A DNA stretch of 41,445 bases. It comes from Alphaproteobacteria bacterium (GTDB lineage: Bacteria > Pseudomonadota > Alphaproteobacteria > Caulobacterales > Hyphomonadaceae). Location of the stretch: positions 1 to 41,445 of the forward strand of contig WGLW01000017.1 in assembly GCA_016125405.1 (NCBI GenBank), written 5' to 3'. This document shows positions 6,411 through 14,326 of this stretch, piece by piece. The translations under genes were made by a program, and so were the position numbers. Numbering within the stretch: the stretch's first letter is position 1; every line of letters starts with the position of its first letter. Below the pieces are notes generated by a model, which was not told the DNA's origin, ran no database searches, and was given only the letters and a program-made list of their open reading frames with translations.

Positions 6411-7442
6411 TTACCCGTAGGTCCAGAAGAGTTTGTCGTCGAGCAGCCCGGCCTTGCGGTGCTTCATCAGCATCTTGAGGCGCGTATAGGGCGGCGCGCG
6501 GAATTCTTCCTCGGTCATATCGATGCGCTTGAACAGCTCGTGCATCTGTTTGGCGCCGGACTGCGCGGTCCATTTGCAGGCAAAATCCGGCAGGACCTTC
6601 TGGATCTTGTCGAAATTGACCCGGTAAGAGCGGTTGTCGGCGCTGGGTTCGCCGACGATCAGTTCGCAACCCGGAAACTCGGCGGCGACGATCCTGGCGA
6701 TCTCGATGACGCGGTAGTTCTGTTCGGTGGAGCCGACGTTGAAAATCTGTCCGCGCACGGCGTGCGCGGGCGCCGTCAGCGACAGGTGAATGGCCTGGCA
6801 CATGTCTTCGGCATGGACCAGCGGGCGCCACGGCGAACCATCCGACATCAGCTTGATCTGCTTGGTCGTCCAGGCAAGGCCGCAGAGATCGTTGAGCACG
6901 ATGTCGAACCGCTGACGCGGGCTCGCGCCGTAGGCGGTCGCGTTGCGCAGGAAGCAGGGTGCGAAGTCATCGTCCGCCATCGCGCCGACATCCTGCTCCA
7001 CCTTCACCTTGCACTCGGCATAGGCGGTCTGCGGATTGACCGGGCTGGTTTCGTCCAGCTCCGCGGAGCCCTGACCGGCGCCATAGACCGAGCACGAGGA
7101 CATGTAGACGAAGCGCTTCACGCCGGCCTTGCGGGCAAGTTGCGCCAGGCGCATCGAACCGCCGTGATTGATCTCGTGCGTGAGACCCGGATCCTGCTGA
7201 CCGAGCGGATCGTTGGACAGCTCCGCAAGGTGAGCGATCGCATCGAAGCCTTTAAGGTCGTCTTCGGTGATCTCGCGGAGGTCCTTGGTGATGACCGCCG
7301 GCCGCTCGCCTTTCTGCGGATAGAGCCAGCCCTGACGGTAGAACCCGCTGTCCAGGCCTACCGCGTCCAGACCACGCTGTTGCAGGTAGGGTCCAAGAAG
7401 GGCGCCAATATAACCATCAGCGCCAGTGAACAGGACACGCAT
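6411..7442 (-). CDS. NAD-dependent epimerase/dehydratase (extended SDR)
   Basis: This 343-residue protein is a nucleotide-sugar short-chain dehydrogenase: Rossmann motif GADGYIG (residues 7-13), SSCS around residue 115, and the active-site YxxxK as Y141-K145. It should oxidise, epimerise or reduce an NDP-sugar in the cytoplasm. It lies on the minus strand at the edge of the glycan locus and is separated from the aminotransferase by the divergent amidase gene, so it has its own promoter. In related clusters such an SDR accompanies the cytidylyltransferase and C-methyltransferase found at 10520-12597. The exact substrate is unknown. Confidence 0.88.
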   Translation of the reverse strand: MRVLFTGADGYIGALLGPYLQQRGLDAVGLDSGFYRQGWLYPQKGERPAVITKDLREITEDDLKGFDAIAHLAELSNDPLGQQDPGLTHEINHGGSMRLAQLARKAGVKRFVYMSSCSVYGAGQGSAELDETSPVNPQTAYAECKVKVEQDVGAMADDDFAPCFLRNATAYGASPRQRFDIVLNDLCGLAWTTKQIKLMSDGSPWRPLVHAEDMCQAIHLSLTAPAHAVRGQIFNVGSTEQNYRVIEIARIVAAEFPGCELIVGEPSADNRSYRVNFDKIQKVLPDFACKWTAQSGAKQMHELFKRIDMTEEEFRAPPYTRLKMLMKHRKAGLLDDKLFWTYG

Positions 7443-7634
7443 GTCGACACGACCTCACTTAATGAAACTCTAGCCGCGCTGCTGCAGGAGATATGCCAAC
7501 CGGGCGTCGTTTGGCCGTCCCGGTCGCGCAACGGGCGAAGGGCTGCAGCGCGCCTCCGGCATGGTAAATAAAAACACGTCTGGCCCGGTCTCTGCTAGTC
7601 TTCCTGTTCATCCCAGCCCGAGCAGGACGCCCCT

Positions 7635-8495
7635 GTGCCCAAATCCGATCACCGCACCGAAACAGCTGACGCCCGGCCAACGCTTGCAGTCGCCTGCGTC
7701 CAGATGTGTTCCGGTGTTGATGTCGCCGACAACATCAGGGCCGCTTCCGCGCTGATCCGCGAGGCCGCATCGGGCGGCGCCCGGCTTGTCGCGACGCCGG
7801 AAATGACCTCGCTGATGGATCACGCCCCCGGCGCGATCTACGCCAAATCGAGACCCGAGGCGGACGATCCGGCGCTGGCGGCCTTCCGCGCCCTCGCAGC
7901 CGAACTTGGCGTCTGGCTGCTGATCGGATCGCTTCCCATTCGCGCCGATGGCGGACTGTGCGCCAATCGCAGCTACCTGATCGGTCCCGATGGCGCCATC
8001 GCCGCCCGATATGACAAGATTCACCGCTTCGACGTGCAACTCAGCGCCGACAATGTTCATCGCGAATCCCGCGACTTCACGGCCGGCGAGGAAGCTGTTG
8101 TCGCCGCCCTGCCTGGCGCGCGCCTGGGGATGACCGTCTGCTACGACGTACGCTTCCCTCACCTGCATCGTGATCTCGCACGCGCCGGAGCGGACATCCT
8201 GGCCGTCCCCGCCGCCTTCAACAGTGTTTCGGGAGCAGCGCACTGGCATGTCCTGCTGCGCGCCCGCGCCATTGAAACCGGCTGCTTTGTCATCGCCCCC
8301 GCCCAGTGCGGAACCCACGAAGACGGCCGCAAGACCTTTGGCCACAGCCTGATTATCTCGCCATGGGGCGAGATTCTTTCAGAAGCCGGCGACGCGCCCG
8401 GCGTGATCCATGCGCGGCTCGATCTTGATGACGTCGCCTCGGCGCGGGCCAGGATCCCCGCCCTGCAGCACGATCGCGCCTATCAGCCAGCCTGA
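7635..8495 (+). CDS. Carbon-nitrogen hydrolase (Nit/omega-amidase-like)
   Basis: This 286-residue nitrilase-superfamily enzyme has its triad in place: E56 (ATPEM), K128 (RYDKIHRFDV) and C169 (GMTVCYDVRFP). The pattern is closest to Nit proteins that hydrolyse deaminated glutathione or omega-amides. The start is a GTG at 7635. It is the only plus-strand gene among minus-strand sugar genes here and ends 7 bp before the convergent aminotransferase stop, so it is probably a bystander in the glycan locus rather than a part of it. Confidence 0.88.
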   Translation: MPKSDHRTETADARPTLAVACVQMCSGVDVADNIRAASALIREAASGGARLVATPEMTSLMDHAPGAIYAKSRPEADDPALAAFRALAAELGVWLLIGSLPIRADGGLCANRSYLIGPDGAIAARYDKIHRFDVQLSADNVHRESRDFTAGEEAVVAALPGARLGMTVCYDVRFPHLHRDLARAGADILAVPAAFNSVSGAAHWHVLLRARAIETGCFVIAPAQCGTHEDGRKTFGHSLIISPWGEILSEAGDAPGVIHARLDLDDVASARARIPALQHDRAYQPA

Positions 8496-8502
8496 AGCGA
8501 CG

Positions 8503-9855
8503 TCAGGCTTTCTTCGCGTTCCAGGTCCGGTAGACCGGGGTCGACGGGCGGCCAACGAGGTGTTTCTCCACGCCGTCATTGAGAGCGCGGGCGTAGATGT
8601 CCAGCGCGCCGTCGATGGCCTCGATGGTCTCGTCGATATCGCTGTCCTTGTGGGCGTAGGACACCACGAGCGAGGGCATGATCAGGCCGCGCTTGATGGT
8701 CTCCTGCAGGAACAGCGTGCGGAACGCCTGGCTCGGGGCGCCATCCCCATCCAGCGTCGAATAGAGGAGGTTGCACGACGCGCCGCTGAGGCCGACATGG
8801 TTTTCCAGACCGCGGGCGCGGATCACCTCGCCGAGCCCGGCGCGCAAGCGGTCGCCGGCGTGGGCCAGATGCTCGATCACCGGCTCGTTCTGGTAGACAT
8901 CCATCGTCGCCATCGCCGCCGCGAGCCCATGCGTCTCGCCGCCATGCGTGGTCGAGAGCAGGAAGACGCGCGGCCGGTCGGTCTGTTCAAGGTCGCCGAG
9001 GCGCATGTATTCCCGCTTGCCGGCGAGCGCCGACACGGAAAAGCCGTTGGCCAGCGCCTTGCCCCAGGTCGAGAGGTCTGGATCGACGCCATAAAGGCGC
9101 TGGGCGCCCTGCAGGTGCCAGCGGAAGCCCGTGATCATCTCGTCGAGGATCAGGAGCGCGCCGTTGGCGTGCGCCAGTGATTTCAGCTGATTGAGAAAGT
9201 CGTCCTTGGGCGGCTCGATCCGCGTCGGCTCCAGGATGAAGCCGGCGATCTGGCCGGGATACTGCGCCAGCAGCGCCTTGACGCTCTCGATGTCGTTGTA
9301 GCGGAACTTGACGGTGAGCGCCCGCGTGGCTTCGGGGATGCCGCCGTGGATCGCGGTCGCGCCGATGAACCAGTCATCGACCGAGAAGAACGGATGGTCG
9401 GCGCAGATGGCGATCAGATCGCGGCCGGTATAGGCGCGCGCGATCTTGACGGCCCCGGAGGTCGCATCCGATCCGTCCTTGGAGAACTTCACCATGTCGG
9501 CGTTGTCGATGATCGACAGGAATTTCTCGGCGGCCGCCACCTCGATCGAAGCCGGGCGGGCGAAGCTGACGCCTTGCCCGAGTTCGCGGCGCGCCGCCTC
9601 GACGACCTGCGGATAGGCGTGGCCCAGGGTCACGGCGCGGTTGCCCATGCCGTATTCGATGTAGCGGTTGCCGTCCGCGTCCCAGACGCGGCAACCGTCT
9701 CCGCGCACGACATGGCTCGGGGAATTGACCGGATACTGGTCATCGCCCTTTGCGTAGGTGTGCGCCCCGCCGGGGATCATGGCGTGCGCCCTTGCGCGCA
9801 GCCGGTTGGATTCCTCGAAATTGGTGATCAGCGCCTTCATATCGCTTCCGTCCAT
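8503..9855 (-). CDS. Class III PLP aminotransferase (GSA-aminomutase-like)
   Basis: This 450-residue protein is a fold-type I class III aminotransferase. ILDEMITGFR carries the PLP-contacting Asp238, and TWGKALANGFS carries the Schiff-base Lys266. It resembles glutamate-1-semialdehyde 2,1-aminomutase, but the sugar-gene context suggests amination of a keto-sugar or an amino-acid-like substituent. The start could be 9855 or the ATG at 9840 (MKALITNFEE), which has GGAAG 5 bp upstream. It lies 17 bp after the PIG-L gene, in the same operon. Confidence 0.87.
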   Translation of the reverse strand: MDGSDMKALITNFEESNRLRARAHAMIPGGAHTYAKGDDQYPVNSPSHVVRGDGCRVWDADGNRYIEYGMGNRAVTLGHAYPQVVEAARRELGQGVSFARPASIEVAAAEKFLSIIDNADMVKFSKDGSDATSGAVKIARAYTGRDLIAICADHPFFSVDDWFIGATAIHGGIPEATRALTVKFRYNDIESVKALLAQYPGQIAGFILEPTRIEPPKDDFLNQLKSLAHANGALLILDEMITGFRWHLQGAQRLYGVDPDLSTWGKALANGFSVSALAGKREYMRLGDLEQTDRPRVFLLSTTHGGETHGLAAAMATMDVYQNEPVIEHLAHAGDRLRAGLGEVIRARGLENHVGLSGASCNLLYSTLDGDGAPSQAFRTLFLQETIKRGLIMPSLVVSYAHKDSDIDETIEAIDGALDIYARALNDGVEKHLVGRPSTPVYRTWNAKKA

Positions 9856-9872
9856 CTTCGCCGCCCGCTTCC

Positions 9873-10520
9873 CTATCCAAGCCGCATCTTGCGCACGTAG
9901 AACGCCTCAGCGTACCGCGAGCGGCATTCCATTCCGCGAATCCTGGCCAGTGAGCGGAATGTCTCCTCGTCGAACCAGTCCTTCGAGCGTTGCGAGCCGA
10001 AGTGCTCCTCGAGCAGCGCGATCTTGCGGCTGAGCATGTCTGGCTCGATGCCGAAATACGCGTTCGGCTGGCCCAGATCGCCGTCCCATTTGGGAATCTC
10101 GTATTCGAGGATCAGGCTGTCCCGGAATGCATTCCAGGCCAGTTCGGAGATCAGCCGGTGGTCCTGGTGCGCGTCGTTGCCCTGATGGGTGAACACGACA
10201 TCCGGCTTCATGCGCGGCTTCTGCGCCTCGACCCAGGCTTTCACCGCGGCGCCTTCATAAGGGAGATACGAGTCGCGAAACGCGCCCACTTCCACGGTCG
10301 CCTTCTCGATACCGGACAGGAAAGCGCTGGCCGAAGCCCTTGCCTCCTCCGCCCGGCCGCCGCCGGCCGTGGCGACGCACCAGTGGACGTCGAGGTCGGC
10401 GCCGGACGCCGCAAGCGACAGGATCGTCCCCCCGGCGCCGATCTCGATATCGTCCGAGTGGGCGCCTAGGCAGAGAACCGAGAGCCGTTCGCCCGGCCGG
10501 ACAAGATCGAGCGGGCGCAT
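9873..10520 (-). CDS. PIG-L/LmbE family deacetylase
   Basis: This 215-residue protein has the zinc-deacetylase signature of the PIG-L family: CLGAHSDDIEIGAGGT near the N-terminus (the AHxDD motif) and NDAHQDHRLI (the HxxH motif). Members remove N-acetyl groups from amino sugars. Its ATG overlaps the stop of the upstream cytidylyltransferase by 1 bp (TGATG), so the two are co-translated. Together with the aminotransferase it suggests an amino sugar whose amine is exposed and then modified. Confidence 0.9.
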   Translation of the reverse strand: MRPLDLVRPGERLSVLCLGAHSDDIEIGAGGTILSLAASGADLDVHWCVATAGGGRAEEARASASAFLSGIEKATVEVGAFRDSYLPYEGAAVKAWVEAQKPRMKPDVVFTHQGNDAHQDHRLISELAWNAFRDSLILEYEIPKWDGDLGQPNAYFGIEPDMLSRKIALLEEHFGSQRSKDWFDEETFRSLARIRGMECRSRYAEAFYVRKMRLG

Positions 10521-11314
10521 CAGGCGGACTGCTTCACCGCGCCGGCTTTCACGCGCCAGGGCATCACGCCTTTCTCGAACATGTCTTCGAGGGTCTGGCG
10601 GTCACGCAGCGTGTCCATCGAACGGAAGAAGCCTTCATACTTGTAGGCCATCAGCTGGTCTTCCTCGATCAGCCGCTTGAACGGCTCCACCACCAGCTCC
10701 TCGCCGTCGCGCATGTAATCGAAGATTTCCGGCTTGAAGAGGAAGTAGCCGCCATTGATCCAGATCTCGGCCCGGTCGGAGGTGACGAAATCCTTCACCC
10801 GGCCGTCCGGCGCGATATCCGCGAGGTGGTAGGTCAGCGGCGGATGAACCGCCAGGAAGCAGGCAACCTTGCCGCTGGCCTTGAACTTCTCGACCATGTC
10901 GTCGAGGTTCACGTCGGTGAGGCCGTCGGAATAGTTGGCGCAGAACATCTCCTCGTTCTGGACGTGCTCCCGCACCGCCCACAGGCGGCTGCCGATATTG
11001 CGCCAGATGCCCGTGTCGATCAGGGCGATCTTCCAGTCTTCCTTCGGCTCGCCGAGATACTGCACGTCGGCGCCGCCGCCCGAGACGATGAAGTCGGAGA
11101 AAAGCTGCGGCTTGTAGTTGAGGAAGTAGTCCTTGATCGTGTTGGCCTTGTAACCGAGGCACAGCACGAAATCGCGATGGCCGTACTGGCTGTAGTAATC
11201 CATCACGTGCTGCATCACTGGCTGATGCCCGATCGGGATCATCGGCTTGGGAATGCTTTCGGAGTATTCGCGGATGCGGGTGCCGAGGCCGCCGCAGAAC
11301 AGGACAACTTTCAT
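10520..11314 (-). CDS. rfbF: Glucose-1-phosphate cytidylyltransferase-like nucleotidyltransferase
   Basis: This 264-residue protein starts with the nucleotidyltransferase loop CGGLGTRIREYSESIPKPM, followed by PIGHQPVMQHVMDYY, as in RfbF/DdhA, which make CDP-glucose from glucose-1-phosphate and CTP. WINGGYFLFKPEIFDY is a typical late motif. Homologues in such clusters may activate sugars other than glucose, so the substrate is not certain. No separate CDP-glucose 4,6-dehydratase (RfbG) is recognisable here; the SDR at 6411 might take its place. It overlaps the methyltransferase by 4 bp and the deacetylase by 1 bp. Confidence 0.87.
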   Translation of the reverse strand: MKVVLFCGGLGTRIREYSESIPKPMIPIGHQPVMQHVMDYYSQYGHRDFVLCLGYKANTIKDYFLNYKPQLFSDFIVSGGGADVQYLGEPKEDWKIALIDTGIWRNIGSRLWAVREHVQNEEMFCANYSDGLTDVNLDDMVEKFKASGKVACFLAVHPPLTYHLADIAPDGRVKDFVTSDRAEIWINGGYFLFKPEIFDYMRDGEELVVEPFKRLIEEDQLMAYKYEGFFRSMDTLRDRQTLEDMFEKGVMPWRVKAGAVKQSA

Positions 11315-12597
11315 TTCGGGTCCCTCGGGTCGATGATGGTGGCTTCCGGAATCGGCACAACGAACTTCCCGCCCCAGTCGCCGATGTGTTTCATCTGGGC
11401 GGAGATTTCGGTCTTCAGGTTCCAGGGCAGGATCAGCACATAGTCCGGCTTGTGCTGGTCGATCGCCTCGACCGGCAGGATCGGGATGTGCGTGCCCGGC
11501 GTGTAGCGGCCGTGCTTGTGGGGGTTTCTATCGACGGTGAAGTCGATGAAGTCCGTGCCGATGCCGCAATAGTTGAGCAGGGTGTTGCCCTTGCCCGGCG
11601 CTCCATAGCCGGCGACGGTCTTGCCCGCTTCCTTGGCCTCGATCAGGAACGACAGCAGCTTGCGCTTGGTGTTGCGCACCTTCTGTTCGAACCCCTTGTA
11701 GAAATCCAGCGTCTTGAAACCGAGCGCTTCTTCGTGCGCCAGCCTGTCGAGCACGGCTTTCGAGGGCGTTCCCGTGTGCGCGAGGAAGACGCGCAGGCTG
11801 CCGCCGTGGGTCGTCAGCTCCTCGACGTCGAGGAACACAAGGCCGTGGCGCTTCGCCAGGGCGGCGATGGCGGTCGCCGAGAAATAGCAGAAATGCTCAT
11901 GATAGATCGTGTCGAACTGGTTGTACTTCAGCAGCGTTTCGAGGTGGGGGAATTCGAAGGTGATGACGCCTTCGCGCTTCACCAGATAGGCCGCCCCGCC
12001 GAAGAAGTCGTTCAGGTCCGGCACATGCGCCAGCACGTTGTTGCCGAGCACGACGTCGGCATGGCCCTGCTCCGCAACGATGCGGGCGGCCAGTTCGCGG
12101 CCGAAGAAGTCGACCCGGACGGGGATGCCCTTGCGCGCCGCCACTTCGGCCACGTTGGCCGAGGGCTCGACGCCCAGGATGTTGGGCACGCCGAGATCCG
12201 GGAAGTGCTGCAGGAGATATCCGTCATTGGACGCCAGCTCGACCACGAACGAATGTTCGTTGAGGCCGCGCCGCCTGGTGATCATCTCGCAATAGGCCCT
12301 GGCGTGCGCCACCCACGAGGTCGAATAGGATGAATAATAGGGGTACTCGCTGGTGAAGATGCCGTCCGGCGTGACGTATTCCTTCAGCTGGGCGAGCCAG
12401 CAATTGTCGCAGATCAGCACATGGAGCGGGAAGAACGGCTCCATCTGGTCGATCTGGCGGGAATCGAGAAACGTCTCGCACAGGGGCGACTTGCCGAGAT
12501 CGACAAGCGTGTGCTTCAAGCCGGCGCCGCAGAGGCGGCAGGCCCCCGCAACGGCGGGCTCTGGCTGGACGTCAAGGGCGACGTTCGTGCTGGCCAT
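11311..12597 (-). CDS. Nucleotide-sugar C-methyltransferase (class I SAM, zinc-binding)
   Basis: This roughly 428-residue protein has three parts. The first is an N-terminal zinc-ribbon-like region with CRLCG and ICDNCW. The second is a SAM-binding domain (VVELASNDGYLLQHF, then LGNNVLAHVPDL). The third is the C-terminal sugar methyltransferase domain (VAGYGAPGKGNTLLNY). This architecture is that of TylC3/NovU-type enzymes that add a methyl to C3 or C5 of a keto-deoxysugar. The ATG at 12597 is used; a GTG at 12612 is possible but its SD spacing is poor. It is the first gene of an operon running to 8503. Confidence 0.9.
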   Translation of the reverse strand: MASTNVALDVQPEPAVAGACRLCGAGLKHTLVDLGKSPLCETFLDSRQIDQMEPFFPLHVLICDNCWLAQLKEYVTPDGIFTSEYPYYSSYSTSWVAHARAYCEMITRRRGLNEHSFVVELASNDGYLLQHFPDLGVPNILGVEPSANVAEVAARKGIPVRVDFFGRELAARIVAEQGHADVVLGNNVLAHVPDLNDFFGGAAYLVKREGVITFEFPHLETLLKYNQFDTIYHEHFCYFSATAIAALAKRHGLVFLDVEELTTHGGSLRVFLAHTGTPSKAVLDRLAHEEALGFKTLDFYKGFEQKVRNTKRKLLSFLIEAKEAGKTVAGYGAPGKGNTLLNYCGIGTDFIDFTVDRNPHKHGRYTPGTHIPILPVEAIDQHKPDYVLILPWNLKTEISAQMKHIGDWGGKFVVPIPEATIIDPRDPK

Positions 12598-12718
12598 GGG
12601 AACTGATTTCACCTCTCCGGGGTAATACTGGAACGCTATACACGCCCCGGAGCAAGTTTCAGGCCGCCGCGCCGGGCCGGTCGCAGATAGATTTCAAGCC
12701 CGCCCGGAAAGGTTGCGT

Positions 12719-13669
12719 TTACCGTAACGGGCCCTGTGCGGCGCTCGCGCCTGCGAGGCGGTCGCCGAAATACAGCACCTTGTCGTCGGAAGCGGTTTGG
12801 TCATCGTAGAGCGCGATCAACTCGTCGGGGAGTTTTGCGAGGTCCGTCGCCCGCAGGTAGTCGCGCATCGTGGTGCCCGTTGATCGTGAATCGATGTTCG
12901 GTGCGCCCCGCCGTTCGCGAACGTCGTCGATATGCACCGTTCGGAAGTCGATGGAATAGCGCGCGAAGTCCGTTGTGTTCTCCACCGTTTCGTGAAGTTG
13001 CGCGCCGGAAAACAGAATTATGCCCCCAGGTTGCGGCAGGTAGCGTACGCTGACCGCATCAATCGGACCTTTCGCTTTCGGTTGCTGCCGCGTGTCGCTG
13101 CGCACGTTCTGTGCGGCCGCGGCGCGGCTGTTCGTGTTCCACTCGTAGTAGTTGTACGTTTCGGACGAATTCTCGACCGGCGTCGAAAAGTGCTTTGGAT
13201 AGAAACCCATGGCGTTGTCCGCCAGCAACGGAAAGATCGGCATCCACCAGTTCAGCTGGCACATCGGCGCCGAATACCAGGTGTCGCGGTGCGGATGAAA
13301 CGCGTAGGCGATGCCCGACGACAGAAAATGGGACGGATACGCCGAACGCATGCGCGGCACGTCGAAATAGACTTTCTCCAGATCGACGCCGCGTTCGGCC
13401 ATGATCTGCGGAAGCAAGCGCTTGCATTCAGGGTGGTGAATGAACGCCGGTTTCAGCACCGACAGGATGGCCGCGACCTCTTCGGGCGTCTTGTGGTCCT
13501 GGATCTTCTGCGGATCGATCGGCCCGAACGCCTCGGCCAGCATCTCCTGCGCCAGCGCCACAAGAGCCTTCGTGCCCGCCGTTGGGCTGTAGATGAAGAT
13601 ATCACCCGCATAGAGCCGCGCGCGCCGCTCGTCGTCCGAGAGGGTGGAGTCGAAGTTAACCGTGGTCAT
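12719..13669 (-). CDS. 2OG-Fe(II)-like (phytanoyl-CoA dioxygenase-type) oxygenase
   Basis: This 316-residue protein shows an apparent non-heme iron triad: H127-x-D129 in FHPHRDTWYSAP and H226 in FSGAQLHETVENT, with Arg237 or Arg243 placed to hold 2-oxoglutarate. This pattern fits the phytanoyl-CoA dioxygenase-like cupins. It would hydroxylate a small molecule, plausibly a sugar or acyl group of the neighbouring pathway. It is transcribed separately from the methyltransferase operon (121-bp gap) and divergently from the RmlC-like gene. The family call is from motifs only. Confidence 0.6.
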   Translation of the reverse strand: MTTVNFDSTLSDDERRARLYAGDIFIYSPTAGTKALVALAQEMLAEAFGPIDPQKIQDHKTPEEVAAILSVLKPAFIHHPECKRLLPQIMAERGVDLEKVYFDVPRMRSAYPSHFLSSGIAYAFHPHRDTWYSAPMCQLNWWMPIFPLLADNAMGFYPKHFSTPVENSSETYNYYEWNTNSRAAAAQNVRSDTRQQPKAKGPIDAVSVRYLPQPGGIILFSGAQLHETVENTTDFARYSIDFRTVHIDDVRERRGAPNIDSRSTGTTMRDYLRATDLAKLPDELIALYDDQTASDDKVLYFGDRLAGASAAQGPLR

Positions 13670-13795
13670 GGCTTTGCCCCAAGGGTCTAATTATTGTATG
13701 CGCGCTGCGCCCGGACTTTCAAAACGACTCGCCTGCGCGGAGAAATTAATAGCCGTGCGTCGGCGATAGCTCCTGCGCCGCCAAGTGAGGTTTCC

Positions 13796-14326
13796 ATGCG
13801 CTTTACCCCCCTTGATATCAAAGGCGCGTGGCTGATCGACATCGAACCGATTGCCGACGAGCGCGGAAGTTTCGCCCGGACGGTGTGCGCCCGCGAATTC
13901 GCCCAGCATGGCATGGCGACGAACTATCCGCAGCACTCGATCTCCCACAATCTCAAGAAAGGCACGCTTCGCGGCATGCATTTCCAGACAGCTCCGCACG
14001 CCGAAGCCAAACTGGTGGGATGCATTCGCGGCGCCATCTTCGACGTCTGTCTCGATCTCAGGCCCGATTCACCAAGTTTTCTGCGCTGGCAAGGTTTTGA
14101 GCTGAGCGCCGAGAACCAGCGGCAGCTCTATATTCCCGAAGGCTGCGCCCATGGCTTTCAGGCGCTGAGCGATGATGCCCTGGTGAACTACCGGATTTCC
14201 GAATTCTACGCGCCGGACGCCTCGGTGGGCTATCGATACAACGACCCGAAGTTCGCGATCTCCTGGCCCCTGCCCGTTACGATGATCTCCGACCGGGACC
14301 GCGATCTTCCCGACTTTGCAGGCTAG
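13796..14326 (+). CDS. rfbC: dTDP-4-dehydrorhamnose 3,5-epimerase family (RmlC-like)
   Basis: This 176-residue cupin has RmlC signatures: DERGSFARTVCAREFAQHG, KKGTLRGMHFQ with the conserved His62, and LYIPEGCAHGFQAL. Such enzymes epimerise C3 and/or C5 of 4-keto-6-deoxy NDP-sugars. No rmlA, rmlB or rmlD is present in the window, so it probably acts on the CDP- or other NDP-sugar of this locus rather than in ordinary dTDP-rhamnose synthesis. The ATG at 13796 follows GTGAGG by 5 bp. Its stop overlaps that of the convergent DUF4910 gene. Confidence 0.88.
   Translation: MRFTPLDIKGAWLIDIEPIADERGSFARTVCAREFAQHGMATNYPQHSISHNLKKGTLRGMHFQTAPHAEAKLVGCIRGAIFDVCLDLRPDSPSFLRWQGFELSAENQRQLYIPEGCAHGFQALSDDALVNYRISEFYAPDASVGYRYNDPKFAISWPLPVTMISDRDRDLPDFAG

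Noticed and set aside
7635-8495. Amidase gene as part of the sugar pathway
   Set aside because: It is on the opposite strand to its glycan neighbours and has the sequence of a housekeeping Nit-type amidase; no motif ties it to sugar chemistry.
10340-11443. Long plus-strand frame opposite the PIG-L and cytidylyltransferase genes
   Set aside because: It crosses two well-supported minus-strand genes with strong family motifs; its translation has no recognisable domain.
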